DNA of 64,000 bases. Origin: Nonomuraea muscovyensis (GTDB lineage Bacteria > Actinomycetota > Actinomycetes > Streptosporangiales > Streptosporangiaceae). Under the pieces are notes generated by a model, which worked only from the letters and a program-made list of their open reading frames with translations, was not told the origin of the DNA and made no database searches. The position numbers were made by a program, and so were the translations under genes. Every line of letters starts with the position of its first letter. The stretch's first letter is position 1. Below, piece after piece: positions 50,867-59,112 of the stretch. The stretch covers positions 186,001 to 250,000 of the forward strand of contig NZ_JACHJB010000004.1 of assembly GCF_014207745.1 (NCBI RefSeq), read 5' to 3'.

Positions 50867-53068
50867 CTAGCGGCGGCGGGCGGCCGAGCCGACGCGCTTG
50901 ATGATCCGGTCCCACTCCGTGCCGAACGGGTTGTCCTGCACCATGTACGTCCACGTGGCCGTGGGGCGGCCGAGGTCGGGCTCGGGCGCGTCGAACGCCG
51001 CCAGCGAGCGCCGCTCCACCTCGGCGAGCATGGCCTTGTACTCGGCCACGGCCTCCCGCTGGAACTCGTCGATCGGGCTCATCCGGCCCAGCGCCCGCAG
51101 GTGGATGCCCTCGCGCAGGTCGGTGAGGAAGGCCAGGTGCTCGGTCCAGCACCGGTCGATCGCGTGCAGCACGATCTGCCGGGCCGTCTCCTCGCGGGTG
51201 TCCTCGGGCAGCTCCGCCCAGCGCCGCGGGTCGCCCTCGGCCAGCGCCCGCGCGGCGGCGTCGCCGTGCAGCACCTTGTCGCGCCATTCCAGGATGAGCT
51301 CGCGCTGGTGCTCCAGCAGGCGGGTGTAGCGCCAGGTGTTGCGGTGGATCTGCAGGTTGACGCCCTCGGCGACGCGCTGCGCGTGACCGACGAGATAGGC
51401 GCCGCGGCGATGGCGGACCAGGCCGTCGGCGTCGGCGGCCGGCGGCCGCTCGTCGGGGACGAACTGGGTGACGAGGTCGTCCTGCATGCTGACGAAGAAC
51501 ACCGAGCCGCCCGGGTCTCCCTGGCGGCCCGCCCGGCCGCGCAGTTGGTCGTCCAGGCGGCTGCTGGCGTGCCGGCCGGAGCCGATCACGTACAGGCCGC
51601 CCAGCTCGGCGACGCCCTCGCCGAGGCGGATGTCGGTGCCGCGCCCGGCCATCTGCGTGGAGACGGTGATGGCGTCGCGCTCGCCCGCGCGGGCGATGAT
51701 CGCGGCCTCCTCGGCGTCGTTCTTGGCGTTGAGCACGACCGGTTCGAGGCCGCGCCGCTGCAGCAGCTTGGCGAGGTTCTCCGACTCGGCCACGTCGAGG
51801 GTGCCGATGAGGATGGGCCGGCCGGTGGCGTGCACCGTCTGGATCTCCTCGACCAGCGCCGCGTCCTTGTCGGGCACCGTCGGGTAGACACGGTCGGGCT
51901 CGTCGATCCGGACGCACGGCCGGTTGGACGGGATGACCGCGACCTTCAGCCCGTAGAACTCGCCGAGCTGCTCGCTGACGGCCACGGCCGTGCCGGTCAT
52001 GCCGCAGATCCGGGGGTAGCGGCGGACGAGGCCCTGCACGGAGATGGAGTCGAGGATCTCGCCCTTCTCGCTGGGGGCGAGGGCCTCCTTGGCCTCCACG
52101 GCCGCCTGCAGGCCGTTGGGCCAGCGTTGCAGCAGCGCGACCCGGCCGCGGGAGGCGTTGATGAGCTGCACCTTGCCGTCGCGCACGATGTAGTCGACGT
52201 CGCGGGTCAGCAGGGCGTGGGCGTGCAGGGCGAGGTTGAGCTCGATGAGGGTGCCCGGCTCGTTCTCGTCGTAGAGGTCGACGCCGAGCAGGTTCTCGAC
52301 GGTGTCGGCGCCCTTGGGGGTCAGATAGACGTTGCGCGCCTGGTCGTCGATCTCGTAGTGGTAGCCGCGGACGAGCTGCCTGGCCAGCGCGGCCATCTCG
52401 GGCACCGCGTCGCCCGCGTCGGACGCCCCGGCCATCACCAGCGGCACCCGGGCCTCGTCCACCAGCACGGAGTCGGCCTCGTCGACCAGCGCCACCTCGG
52501 GCTCGGGAACGATGATCCGGCTCGCGTCGGTGCGCAGCCGGTCGCGCAGCACGTCGAAGCCGATCTCGCTGACCGCGCCGTAGGTGACGTCACTGGCGTA
52601 GGCTTCGCGCCGCTCCTCGAAGGTGGAGCTCTGCCCGACCCAGCCGACCGTGACGCCCATCGCCTCGTAGAACGGCGCCATCCACTCCGCGTCGCGCCGG
52701 GCCAGGTAGTCGTTGACGGACATGACGTGCACCCGCCTGCCCTGCAGGGCGTGGCCCGCCGCCGCCATCGCGCCGGCCAGCGTCTTGCCCTCGCCGGTGG
52801 CCATCTCGGCGATCTTGCCGTCCAGGAGGGCGAGGGTCCCGAGGAGCTGCGCGTCGTACGGCCTCAGCCCCAGCGTCCGGTCGGCCGCCTCGCGCGCGAC
52901 GGCGCAGAAACGGGCCAGATCGTCCATCGGGGGCCTGGGCGGCTCGCCCAGCTTCCCGACCTCTCCGGCCAGCTCACCGGCCGCCTTGACGATCTTCTTG
53001 TACGGGCTAAGGCTCACCCCTCCTGGACGGTCCAGGAGGTTTCTGAGGATTCCGGTAATCGACGCCAC
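50867..53068 (-). CDS. secA2: Accessory Sec translocase ATPase SecA2
   Basis: About 733 residues, shorter than SecA1. DEAD-motor motifs: MATGEGKT (Walker A), VALVDEADSVLVDEAR (Walker B), GMTGTAVAVSEQL, STQMAGRGTDIRLGEG and LRGRAGRQGDPG. The C-terminus ends in IKRVGSAARRR with no Cys-rich zinc tail, as in SecA2 proteins. It exports a subset of proteins; no SecY2 or glycosylated surface adhesin is nearby. The GTG start follows GGAGGGACT. Confidence 0.92.
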   Translation of the reverse strand: MASITGILRNLLDRPGGVSLSPYKKIVKAAGELAGEVGKLGEPPRPPMDDLARFCAVAREAADRTLGLRPYDAQLLGTLALLDGKIAEMATGEGKTLAGAMAAAGHALQGRRVHVMSVNDYLARRDAEWMAPFYEAMGVTVGWVGQSSTFEERREAYASDVTYGAVSEIGFDVLRDRLRTDASRIIVPEPEVALVDEADSVLVDEARVPLVMAGASDAGDAVPEMAALARQLVRGYHYEIDDQARNVYLTPKGADTVENLLGVDLYDENEPGTLIELNLALHAHALLTRDVDYIVRDGKVQLINASRGRVALLQRWPNGLQAAVEAKEALAPSEKGEILDSISVQGLVRRYPRICGMTGTAVAVSEQLGEFYGLKVAVIPSNRPCVRIDEPDRVYPTVPDKDAALVEEIQTVHATGRPILIGTLDVAESENLAKLLQRRGLEPVVLNAKNDAEEAAIIARAGERDAITVSTQMAGRGTDIRLGEGVAELGGLYVIGSGRHASSRLDDQLRGRAGRQGDPGGSVFFVSMQDDLVTQFVPDERPPAADADGLVRHRRGAYLVGHAQRVAEGVNLQIHRNTWRYTRLLEHQRELILEWRDKVLHGDAAARALAEGDPRRWAELPEDTREETARQIVLHAIDRCWTEHLAFLTDLREGIHLRALGRMSPIDEFQREAVAEYKAMLAEVERRSLAAFDAPEPDLGRPTATWTYMVQDNPFGTEWDRIIKRVGSAARRR

Positions 53069-53155
53069 AGTCCCTCCAACGCGCGCTCTGCCGGCACCGT
53101 TCCCCTCGTACCCCGCCGCTGGTCGGCACTGCTCGGTCCGCGGGAGCGGAGCGAC

Positions 53156-53178
53156 GGTACGGCATGCGTCGCCGTACC
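53156..53178. promoter_or_regulatory. 8-bp inverted repeat GGTACGGC-N7-GCCGTACC
   Basis: Located about 90 bases upstream of the secA2 start and 70 past the EamA stop. It may be an operator for secA2 or a weak terminator of the EamA gene. Confidence 0.4.
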
Positions 53179-53248
53179 GGACCCTAACCCATGCGGTGGG
53201 CCGGACGTCTCATGCGACCTCCGGCGCCGCCGCCCCGCTCCCGGACCG

Positions 53249-54136
53249 TCAGCCCTCGCCCGGCCGGACGGTGAGCACCACCACGGCGGCGATCAGCAGC
53301 GCGCACCCGGCCCAGGCCGTGAGCGTCAGCCGTTCGCCGAACAGCAGCACGCCCAGCACCGCCGCGCCGGCGGCCTCGCCGAGCGAGATGACCGACACAC
53401 TCGCCGCGCTGAGCGTGGTGAGCGCGCGGAAGAACAGCGCGTAGGCGAGCGCCGTGGGCACCGCTCCGAGATAGATCAGCAGGGCCACGGACGACAGGCT
53501 GAACGCGGGCAGCGCCCCACCGGCCAGGGCGAACGGCGCCAGGCAGGCCGCCGCCACGACGAACCCGCCCACGGCCATGCCCTGGGGGTCGTCGCGGTGG
53601 CGCCGGGAGTAGAGCGTGACGGCGGCGTACCCGGCGGCCGACAGCAACGCGAACCCGATCCCGGCCCCGACCCCGCCGCCCGCGGGCCCGGTGGCGGAGC
53701 CGAGCAGGCTCTCGGAGGTCAGCAGGACCAGCCCGGCCAGCGCCGCGGCCAGGGCGGCCACGCCGGGCCGGCCCAGCCGCTCGCCGAGCACGAAACGGCT
53801 GCCCAGCGCGGTGATGACGGGGGTTGCGCCCATCGTCACCATGGTCGCCACGGCCACGCCGGAGCGGGCGATGGCGGCGAAGTAGGCGGCCTGGTAGACG
53901 GCCATCCCGACGCCCACGGTGACCACCCGCGGGTCGAGCCGGGCGGGCAGGCCGCCGGTGAGGCTGAGCAGGGCGAGCAGGAAGGCGGCGCCGAGCAGGT
54001 AGCGCCACAGGGACACGCCGACGGGGCCGAGGCCGCCCGACTGGAACAGCAGCAGGCCGGCGGTTCCGCCGGTGCCCCAGGCGGCCGCGGCCACGGACAC
54101 GTAGAACGCGCCCCGCCGCGCGGAAACAGGGGTCAT
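53249..54136 (-). CDS. EamA family transporter (DMT superfamily)
   Basis: About 295 residues, ten TM helices in two EamA repeats: AAAAWGTGGTAGLLLF, VSLWRYLLGAAFLLALLSL, VTMGATPVITALGSRFVLGER, then LIYLGAVPTALAYALFFRAL and ISLGEAAGAAVLGVLLFGER. A metabolite exporter; substrate unknown. The 255 bases upstream contain the PRC-barrel promoter and no other gene. Confidence 0.9.
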   Translation of the reverse strand: MTPVSARRGAFYVSVAAAAWGTGGTAGLLLFQSGGLGPVGVSLWRYLLGAAFLLALLSLTGGLPARLDPRVVTVGVGMAVYQAAYFAAIARSGVAVATMVTMGATPVITALGSRFVLGERLGRPGVAALAAALAGLVLLTSESLLGSATGPAGGGVGAGIGFALLSAAGYAAVTLYSRRHRDDPQGMAVGGFVVAAACLAPFALAGGALPAFSLSSVALLIYLGAVPTALAYALFFRALTTLSAASVSVISLGEAAGAAVLGVLLFGERLTLTAWAGCALLIAAVVVLTVRPGEG

Positions 54137-54318
54137 GACAGGTCTCTCCGATGGAGTGGTCGTGAAAAGGGCCCGGTGCGCGGGCAGCGACCACCCCCGG
54201 ATCGGTCAGACCCGGAGTTCGTGCGACAGGCCGCCCGCTACGGGGCGGGCGGCGGGGAGCAGATCAGAAAGCGCGGCACGTCACCCACCCTAGCGACTGC
54301 GCTTCCGCCCGGGCGACA

Positions 54319-54343
54319 GGTTTGGGCGGCGTCGTGCGGGTAG
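54319..54343 (+). promoter_or_regulatory. Sigma-B-like promoter of the PRC-barrel gene
   Basis: GGTTT (54319-54323) and GGGTAG (54338-54343) are 14 bases apart, the GNNT-N14/16-GGGTA layout of actinobacterial sigma-B-type promoters. Confidence 0.6.
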
Positions 54344-54391
54344 CCGAGGGGATGCCCGGAACATGACGGAAGCAGAGAGGAGAGGAGCTCC

Positions 54392-54736
54392 ATGGAGCTC
54401 TGGGACTATCGACCTGACGTCTACGCCCGTGGCAGCGGCCTGGACCTCGTGGGTTACCACGTCCAGGCGACCGACGGGAAGATCGGGACCGTGGACGAGG
54501 CGACGTACGAGGTGGGCGAGAGCTACCTGGTCGTCGACACCGGTCCGTGGATCTTCGGTAAGAAGGTCATGCTCCCGGCCAGGGTGGTGACCAGGATCGA
54601 CCCGCAGGAGCGCGAGGTGCACGTCTCGCGGACCAAGGCGGAGATCAAGGACTCGCCCGAGTTCGACGAGGCACGGTTCAAGGAGCCCGAGTACCGGACC
54701 GTGATCGGCGACTACTACGGCCGGTTCACTTACTGA
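54392..54736 (+). CDS. PRC-barrel domain protein
   Basis: About 114 residues. The beta-barrel reads GYHVQATDGKIGTVDEATY, YLVVDTGPWIFGKKVMLPA and RVVTRIDPQEREVHVSRTK, followed by an acidic helix and YRTVIGDYYGRFTY. PRC-barrel proteins bind nucleic acid or other proteins and are common in stress regulons. ATG 54392 follows GAGAGGAG. A terminator follows. Confidence 0.88.
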   Translation: MELWDYRPDVYARGSGLDLVGYHVQATDGKIGTVDEATYEVGESYLVVDTGPWIFGKKVMLPARVVTRIDPQEREVHVSRTKAEIKDSPEFDEARFKEPEYRTVIGDYYGRFTY

Positions 54737-54752
54737 TCCGTCGGAGACGAGG

Positions 54753-54783
54753 AAGGGCCGCGCCCCTCGGGGTGCGGCCCTTT
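54753..54783. terminator. Bidirectional hairpin after the PRC-barrel gene
   Basis: AAGGGCCGCGCCCC (54753-54766) pairs with GGGTGCGGCCCTTT (54770-54783) with one G-T pair. It is followed by CC on the plus strand, so the T-run is three bases. It also lies just past the end of the convergent nucleotidyltransferase gene. Confidence 0.8.
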
Positions 54784-54790
54784 CCGTCCG

Positions 54791-55387
54791 TCACGGCCAG
54801 GCCGGTTCGCCCTTCGGTGTGACGGGCGACTCAAGGACCCCGAGGCGTTCCAGGAGGGTGATGAAGGTGGCGGCGTACGGCGAGCCGGCCGTCACGGCGG
54901 CGACCCGCGCCCAGTCGACCTGCTCGCGCAGGGCCCGCACCTGGGGCAACAGGGCTCCGTAGTCGCAGGCGTGCTCCGACAACGGCAGCAGCCACGAGAT
55001 CACCAGGTCGGTCGCCTCCAGCACGGGCACGATCACGGCCGAGGCCGTCATCGGCTCGGCCCGGTCGAGCAGTTCGTCCGTGATCGGCCGGTCGGAGACC
55101 CGGAAGATCAAATCGACCAGCCGGCCCTCGTCGAACGCCTTGACCAGCCAGTCCTCGGGGGGCTTGGCCGTCTCGAAGCCGAGTGAGCGCAGCGCCTCCA
55201 GCGCGGCGGGCACGTCGTGCTCGGTGATCACGAAGTCGACGTCGTGCAACGAGGGCGCCGCTCCCCGGGCGTAGGCCGCGCACCCGCCCGCCAGGGCGAA
55301 CTTCACCCCGGCGTCCTTCAACCCCGAACTGGCACGTTTCAGTGTGTCGAGGATGGCATCGGTTACCGCATGACTGTGGCTGCTCAT
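54791..55387 (-). CDS. Nucleotidyltransferase-like protein (MNT fold)
   Basis: About 198 residues. AGGCAAYARGAAPSLHDVDFVI shows the GG and DxD-type residues of minimal nucleotidyltransferases; the remainder, VPVLEATDLVISWLLPLSE, is helical as in the substrate-binding half. Such proteins include antitoxin-type (AbiEii-like) and antibiotic-adenylating members; no toxin partner is seen. Start ATG 55387. Confidence 0.75.
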   Translation of the reverse strand: MSSHSHAVTDAILDTLKRASSGLKDAGVKFALAGGCAAYARGAAPSLHDVDFVITEHDVPAALEALRSLGFETAKPPEDWLVKAFDEGRLVDLIFRVSDRPITDELLDRAEPMTASAVIVPVLEATDLVISWLLPLSEHACDYGALLPQVRALREQVDWARVAAVTAGSPYAATFITLLERLGVLESPVTPKGEPAWP

Positions 55388-55517
55388 GAGACCGGGCTAC
55401 CCGCAGGCGTGGCGAATAGGCGTTCCGCGGGCGCCTCCCACGGGCTTGCGCCCGCCCGGACGCGGCCCTGTCCGATCACGTCCAGGTCCGCCGCGCGAGC
55501 GCCCCTCGCCCGGCCGC

Positions 55518-55542
55518 GCGTAGGCCTCCTGCGCGGGGGTAG
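55518..55542 (+). promoter_or_regulatory. Sigma-B-like promoter of the DUF1360 gene
   Basis: GCGT (55518-55521), 15 bases, GGGTAG (55537-55542). ATG 55554 is only eleven bases past the -10, so the leader would be a few bases at most. Confidence 0.5.
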
Positions 55543-55553
55543 CGCCAGGCCGT

Positions 55554-56039
55554 ATGACCGACTTCCTGGAGAAGACCGAGCAGGAGTACGCGGGCGAGCA
55601 CGACCGGCCGATCCGCGGCTACCTGCGCATCCTGGCCGTGTACGGCGGAGCGGTGGCGGCGGCGGTGGGCGCGGCCGCGCTGACCGGGCGGCGCGCACCC
55701 GACCGCATCGCGCTGCTGGACCTGGCGCTGATGGCGGCGTGCACCCACAAGGTGTCGCGGCTGCTCGCCAAGGACCCGGTGACGAGCCCGCTGCGGGCGC
55801 CGTTCACCCGCTACGAGGGGGTGAGCGGGCCGGCGGAGCTGAAGGAGGAGCCGCGCAACCCGGTGGGCGAGCTGGTCTCCTGCCCGTTCTGCCTGGCGCA
55901 GTGGACGGCCACCGCCTACGCGGCCGGCATGGTGTTCGCGCCCCGCTTCACCCGGCTGGCCGGGGCCACCATGACCGCCGTGGCCGCCTCCGACTGGCTG
56001 CAACTGGCCTACGCCCGGCTCATGCAAAAGGCCTCCTGA
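55554..56039 (+). CDS. DUF1360 membrane protein
   Basis: About 161 residues. Two or three TM helices; family blocks are THKVSRLLAKDPVTSPLRAPF and LVSCPFCLAQWTA with the conserved Cys pair, followed by WLQLAYARL. DUF1360 (spore-protein CgeB-like YoaT relatives) has no known function. Start ATG 55554. Confidence 0.88.
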   Translation: MTDFLEKTEQEYAGEHDRPIRGYLRILAVYGGAVAAAVGAAALTGRRAPDRIALLDLALMAACTHKVSRLLAKDPVTSPLRAPFTRYEGVSGPAELKEEPRNPVGELVSCPFCLAQWTATAYAAGMVFAPRFTRLAGATMTAVAASDWLQLAYARLMQKAS

Positions 56040-56145
56040 GCACGAGCGGCTCGACGTGGCGCGGCAAAGAGGAAATGGCCGGATGCCGTCATGGGCGCCG
56101 GCTTCCCGCGGCCGCCGCAAAAACCGCAGGTCGTCCAGAAAGCAT

Positions 56146-56170
56146 GTTAAATGCCTGCGGCCCGGGGCAG
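56146..56170 (+). promoter_or_regulatory. Sigma-B-like promoter of the GPGG peptide gene
   Basis: GTTA (56146-56149), 15 bases, GGGCAG (56165-56170), nine bases before the ATG at 56180. Confidence 0.45.
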
Positions 56171-56179
56171 TAGCGGGTC

Positions 56180-56329
56180 ATGGCTACTTTGCTTTGGATC
56201 ATCGCAGTCGTTCTCGTCATCGCCGGGATCTACGTCATCCTGGCCCGTCGCGATCTCCTGTGGGGGATCGTCCTGATCGTCCTCGGTTTCCTCGTGGGGC
56301 CGGGCGGCGTCAGCATCTTCAATGTATAG
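56180..56329 (+). CDS. GPGG-motif small membrane protein
   Basis: A 49-residue peptide. It is nearly all hydrophobic: MATLLWIIAVVLVIAGIYV, then LARRDLLWG between two helices and VLGFLVGPGGVSIFNV at the end, which is the signature of this actinobacterial family. Function unknown. No strong ribosome site; GCGGG is six bases before the ATG. A 15-bp stem terminator follows at 56416. Confidence 0.85.
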   Translation: MATLLWIIAVVLVIAGIYVILARRDLLWGIVLIVLGFLVGPGGVSIFNV

Positions 56330-56415
56330 CGGCGTGCTGAGCGCCTTTCCGTCGCGCCGGTTATGCACGGGGAAACGCGAAGTGTGATCGGCTCCTTTAA
56401 CCATAACCGACCAGA

Positions 56416-56449
56416 GAAACGGCCGCTCCCGGAAGGGAGCGGCCGTTTC
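56416..56449. terminator. Perfect 15-bp terminator hairpin
   Basis: GAAACGGCCGCTCCC (56416-56430), loop GGAA, GGGAGCGGCCGTTTC (56435-56449), then GTTTCC on plus and TCTGG on minus. It serves the GPGG gene and the convergent phosphoesterase gene. Confidence 0.88.
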
Positions 56450-56475
56450 GTTTCCACGTATTCGCCGAGTGGTGC

Positions 56476-57201
56476 TCAGTCCAGGCAGTAGACCGCGTAC
56501 GCCTTGCCGAGCACGGGCAGCGCCACGTTGCGCACGCGTATCCCGCCGGGGGTGAGGCCCTTCTCGCTGCCCTTGTGCGCGTGGCCGTGCAGGATCAGCT
56601 CGGCGCCGACGGTGTCGACGGCCTCGGCCAGCAGGTAGGAGCCGAGGAAGGGGTAGATCTCCAGCGGCTCGCCGTGCAGCGTCTCCTTGACGGGGGAGTA
56701 GTGCGACAGCACGACTTTGCGGTCGGCCTGTATCTCCTTCAGCGCCAGCTTCCACGCCTCGGCGATGGAACGGGTGTGCGCCACGAAGTCCTTGATCTCG
56801 CGCTCGCCGAACTCGCTGGCGCACTTGCCGGCGAACCCGCCGCCGAAGCCCTTGCCGCCCACGACGCCCAGCTTGGTCTCGCCGCAGTCGAGCACGACGC
56901 CGTCGTCGTCCAGCACGATCACCCCGGCGTCGCGCAGCTCGTTCGCAATCGCGTGCTGCCGGTCGGAGTGGTAGTCGTGGTTGCCGAGCACGGCGACGAC
57001 GGTCACCGGCAGGTCGCGCAGCTCGTCGGCGACGAGCCTGCCCTCCTCCAGCGTGCCGTGCCGGGTCAGGTCGCCCGCCAGCATCAGCACGTCGGCGCGT
57101 TCCTCGATGCCCTCCAGTCTCTTGCGGTACTCGCCGCGGACGTCCTCGCCCAGGTGGATGTCGCCCACGGCCGCTATGCGCACGTTAGTCAAGGTGCTCA
57201 T
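56476..57201 (-). CDS. Metallophosphoesterase
   Basis: About 241 residues. Binuclear metal motifs are intact: VGDIHLGED, LAGDLTRHG, VLGNHDYHSD, VVLSHYSP and LILHGHAHKG. This is the calcineurin-like fold; substrate unknown. It begins inside the end of the BON gene (overlap 17 bases), so the two form an operon. Confidence 0.9.
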   Translation of the reverse strand: MSTLTNVRIAAVGDIHLGEDVRGEYRKRLEGIEERADVLMLAGDLTRHGTLEEGRLVADELRDLPVTVVAVLGNHDYHSDRQHAIANELRDAGVIVLDDDGVVLDCGETKLGVVGGKGFGGGFAGKCASEFGEREIKDFVAHTRSIAEAWKLALKEIQADRKVVLSHYSPVKETLHGEPLEIYPFLGSYLLAEAVDTVGAELILHGHAHKGSEKGLTPGGIRVRNVALPVLGKAYAVYCLD

Positions 57202-57433
57202 CCTCTCCGGGTTCGCTGACGACGACGACCTTGATCTCGTTGTGCATCCTCAGGCCGGGTGCGGCCTCGTGGGCCACCTGGCCCAGCCGTTCGCGCTGCT
57301 CGCTGCCGCTCACCTGCCCGCGCAGGAACAGCTGGTCGCCTCGCACGTCGACATGGATGCCGAGCTCGTGGGTGCGCGTGTCCTCCGCCAGCGCCTGCTG
57401 GATCCGGGCCGCGACGTACTGCGGAGCCTCCAT
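57185..57433 (-). CDS. BON domain protein
   Basis: About 82 residues comprising one BON domain: YVAARIQQALAEDTRTHE, IHVDVRGDQLFLRGQVSG and ERLGQVAHEAAPGLRMHNEI. BON domains bind phospholipid or protein surfaces in osmotic-stress proteins. Start ATG 57433 follows GAAGGAGGAAGCG. A sigma-B-like promoter stands at 57459 and another at 57613. Confidence 0.88.
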   Translation of the reverse strand: MEAPQYVAARIQQALAEDTRTHELGIHVDVRGDQLFLRGQVSGSEQRERLGQVAHEAAPGLRMHNEIKVVVVSEPGEDEHLD

Positions 57434-57458
57434 CGCTTCCTCCTTCTCCAGACGCCGC

Positions 57459-57483
57459 ATGCCCGGGGGCGAAAAGCTCAAAC
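57459..57483 (-). promoter_or_regulatory. Proximal sigma-B-like promoter of the BON operon
   Basis: On the minus strand GTTT (57480-57483), 15 bases, GGGCAT (57459-57464), 25 bases before the BON start codon. Confidence 0.5.
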
Positions 57484-57612
57484 GGCGCGTACGAGGTCCA
57501 CAACGGCACGTTCCACGGGGCCGTGGGTGGCCCACCCGCCGAGGCCGCCGACCCGGAAGAAGCCGATGTCCAGCTCTGGTCACTCGGACGCAGCTCAGGC
57601 ACGCGCCCGCGG

Positions 57613-57637
57613 CTACCCCGAGCGTTAGGCGGCAAAC
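57613..57637 (-). promoter_or_regulatory. Distal sigma-B-like promoter of the BON operon
   Basis: On the minus strand GTTT (57634-57637), 15 bases, GGGTAG (57613-57618), an exact match to the sigma-B-type consensus. The gap 57434-57658 holds no other gene. Confidence 0.6.
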
Positions 57638-57658
57638 GGCAGGGGCAGGTGACGCCCC

Positions 57659-57913
57659 ATGTCTGAGAACCAGTGGGAAGAAGGGCGTTCGGAGTCGGGC
57701 AAACCGATGGTCCCCGCGACGCCGCGTGACGTCGTGCACATCAGGGCGGGATCCTTCATCCTCGTCTTCGCGTTCGCGGTGGCCGCGCTGGGGCTGGTCG
57801 CCTCCGCGCCGGTGCTGACCGGGATCGCGGTCGTGGTGGCCGTGATCACGGTCGTCGACATCGTGCTCGCCGTACGCCGTCAGAAGAACCGCACCGTAGG
57901 AGAGGCAGGGTGA
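57659..57913 (+). CDS. Small two-TM membrane protein
   Basis: About 84 residues. A charged N-terminus (MSENQWEEGRSESGKPM) precedes two hydrophobic helices (GSFILVFAFAVAALGLVAS and LTGIAVVVAVITVVDIVLA) and ends RRQKNRTVGEAG. Unknown function; actinobacterial. It overlaps the SDR gene by four bases (GTGA), so they are coupled. Confidence 0.75.
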   Translation: MSENQWEEGRSESGKPMVPATPRDVVHIRAGSFILVFAFAVAALGLVASAPVLTGIAVVVAVITVVDIVLAVRRQKNRTVGEAG

Positions 57914-58989
57914 GCATGCCCCCGCAGCGAACCGAAGTGCTTTCGGAGTCCCCCTCAGCGAGCGAGTCGCCCGAGCGGCCGCACGACCTGCGCGGCCGGG
58001 TCGTCGTCGTGACCGGCGCGAGCGGCGGCGTGGGGCGGGCCGTCGTGCGTGAGCTGGGCGCCAAGGGCGCCAAGGTGGCGTTGCTCGCGCGCGGCACGAC
58101 CGGGCTGGGCGCCGCCGCCGTGGACGTGGGCGCCGCCGGCGGAGTGGGCCAGGTCTACGAGGCGGACGTCGCCGACTACGAGCAGGTACGGCAGGCGGCC
58201 GAACGGGTCGAGGCCGAACTGGGCCCGATCGACGTGTGGATCAACGTGGCGTTCTCGTCGGTGTTCGCCCGGTTCACCGACATCACGCCGGAGGAGTACG
58301 AGCGGACCACCGCCGTCACCTACCTCGGCTACGTCTGGGGCACCCGGGTGGCCCTCGACCTGATGCGCCCGCGCGGCCGGGGCACGATCGTCCAGGTCGG
58401 CTCGGCCCTGTCGCAGCGCGGCATCCCGCTGCAGTCGGCATACTGCGGAGCCAAGCACGCCGTCAAGGGCTTCACCGAGGCGGTGCGGACCGAGCTGCTG
58501 GCCGGCCGGAGCGGCATCGACATCACGCTGGTGCAGCTCCCGGCCGTCAACACCCCGCAGTTCGACTGGGTGCTGTCGAAGCTGGGCCGGCACCCGCAGC
58601 CGGTGCCGCCCATCTACCAGCCCGAGGTCGCCGCCCGCGGGATCGTGTACGCGGCCGAGCACCCGGAGCGCAAGGAGTACTGGGTCGGCATCACCACGGC
58701 CGCCACGCTCCTCGCCCAGCGGGTCGCCCCGGCCCTCCTCGACCGCTACCTGGCGCGTACCGGCGTGGACTCCCAGCAGACGACCGAGCAGCCGCCGAGC
58801 GGCGTGGCGAACCTGTGGAAGCCGGCCGACGAGGCCGACGACTACGGGGCGCGGGGCAGCTTCGACCACCGCTCGCACGCGCGCAGCCCGCAACTGTGGC
58901 TGTCGCACCACCGCCGGCCGGTCGTGCTGTCGCTGGCCGCGGCGGGTGCCGCCGGGCTCGCCATGGCGGTGCTCCGGCGCCGCGGCTGA
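57910..58989 (+). CDS. SDR family oxidoreductase
   Basis: About 359 residues. Cofactor motif VVVTGASGGVGRAVVRE, NVAF in place of NNAG, catalytic Ser in QVGSALSQRG and YCGAKHAVK with the YxxxK pair. The C-terminus has a hydrophobic helix (LSLAAAGAAGLAMAVLRRRG), so it is likely membrane-attached. Such SDRs are frequent in sigma-B regulons. GTG start at 57910 follows AGGAGAGGCAGG. Confidence 0.9.
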   Translation: MSMPPQRTEVLSESPSASESPERPHDLRGRVVVVTGASGGVGRAVVRELGAKGAKVALLARGTTGLGAAAVDVGAAGGVGQVYEADVADYEQVRQAAERVEAELGPIDVWINVAFSSVFARFTDITPEEYERTTAVTYLGYVWGTRVALDLMRPRGRGTIVQVGSALSQRGIPLQSAYCGAKHAVKGFTEAVRTELLAGRSGIDITLVQLPAVNTPQFDWVLSKLGRHPQPVPPIYQPEVAARGIVYAAEHPERKEYWVGITTAATLLAQRVAPALLDRYLARTGVDSQQTTEQPPSGVANLWKPADEADDYGARGSFDHRSHARSPQLWLSHHRRPVVLSLAAAGAAGLAMAVLRRRG

Positions 58990-59005
58990 CGGCCCGGAGG
59001 CCGCG

Positions 59006-59084
59006 CTGACCGCACATTGACCGCACGTTGACCGAATGTCAACCGGCGGGTTGACCATCGCGTTAACCGGGCGAGAAGGGGTAG
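59006..59084 (+). promoter_or_regulatory. Repeat-rich transketolase promoter region
   Basis: Three 11-base units of YTGACCGCACN type stand at 59006, 59017 and 59028, then GTTGAC-N5-GTCAAC and further GTTGACC and GTTAACC. At 59060-59063 GCGT and at 59079-59084 GGGTAG, 15 bases apart, form a sigma-B-like promoter. The repeats one helical turn apart look like a binding array. Confidence 0.5.
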
Positions 59085-59112
59085 GCGGCGGGGGAACCAG
59101 GAGGAGGCCCTC

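Noticed and set aside
51101..54343. 1080-codon plus-strand frame across SecA2 and EamA
   Set aside because: Antisense shadow with no domain; the minus-strand genes are clear.
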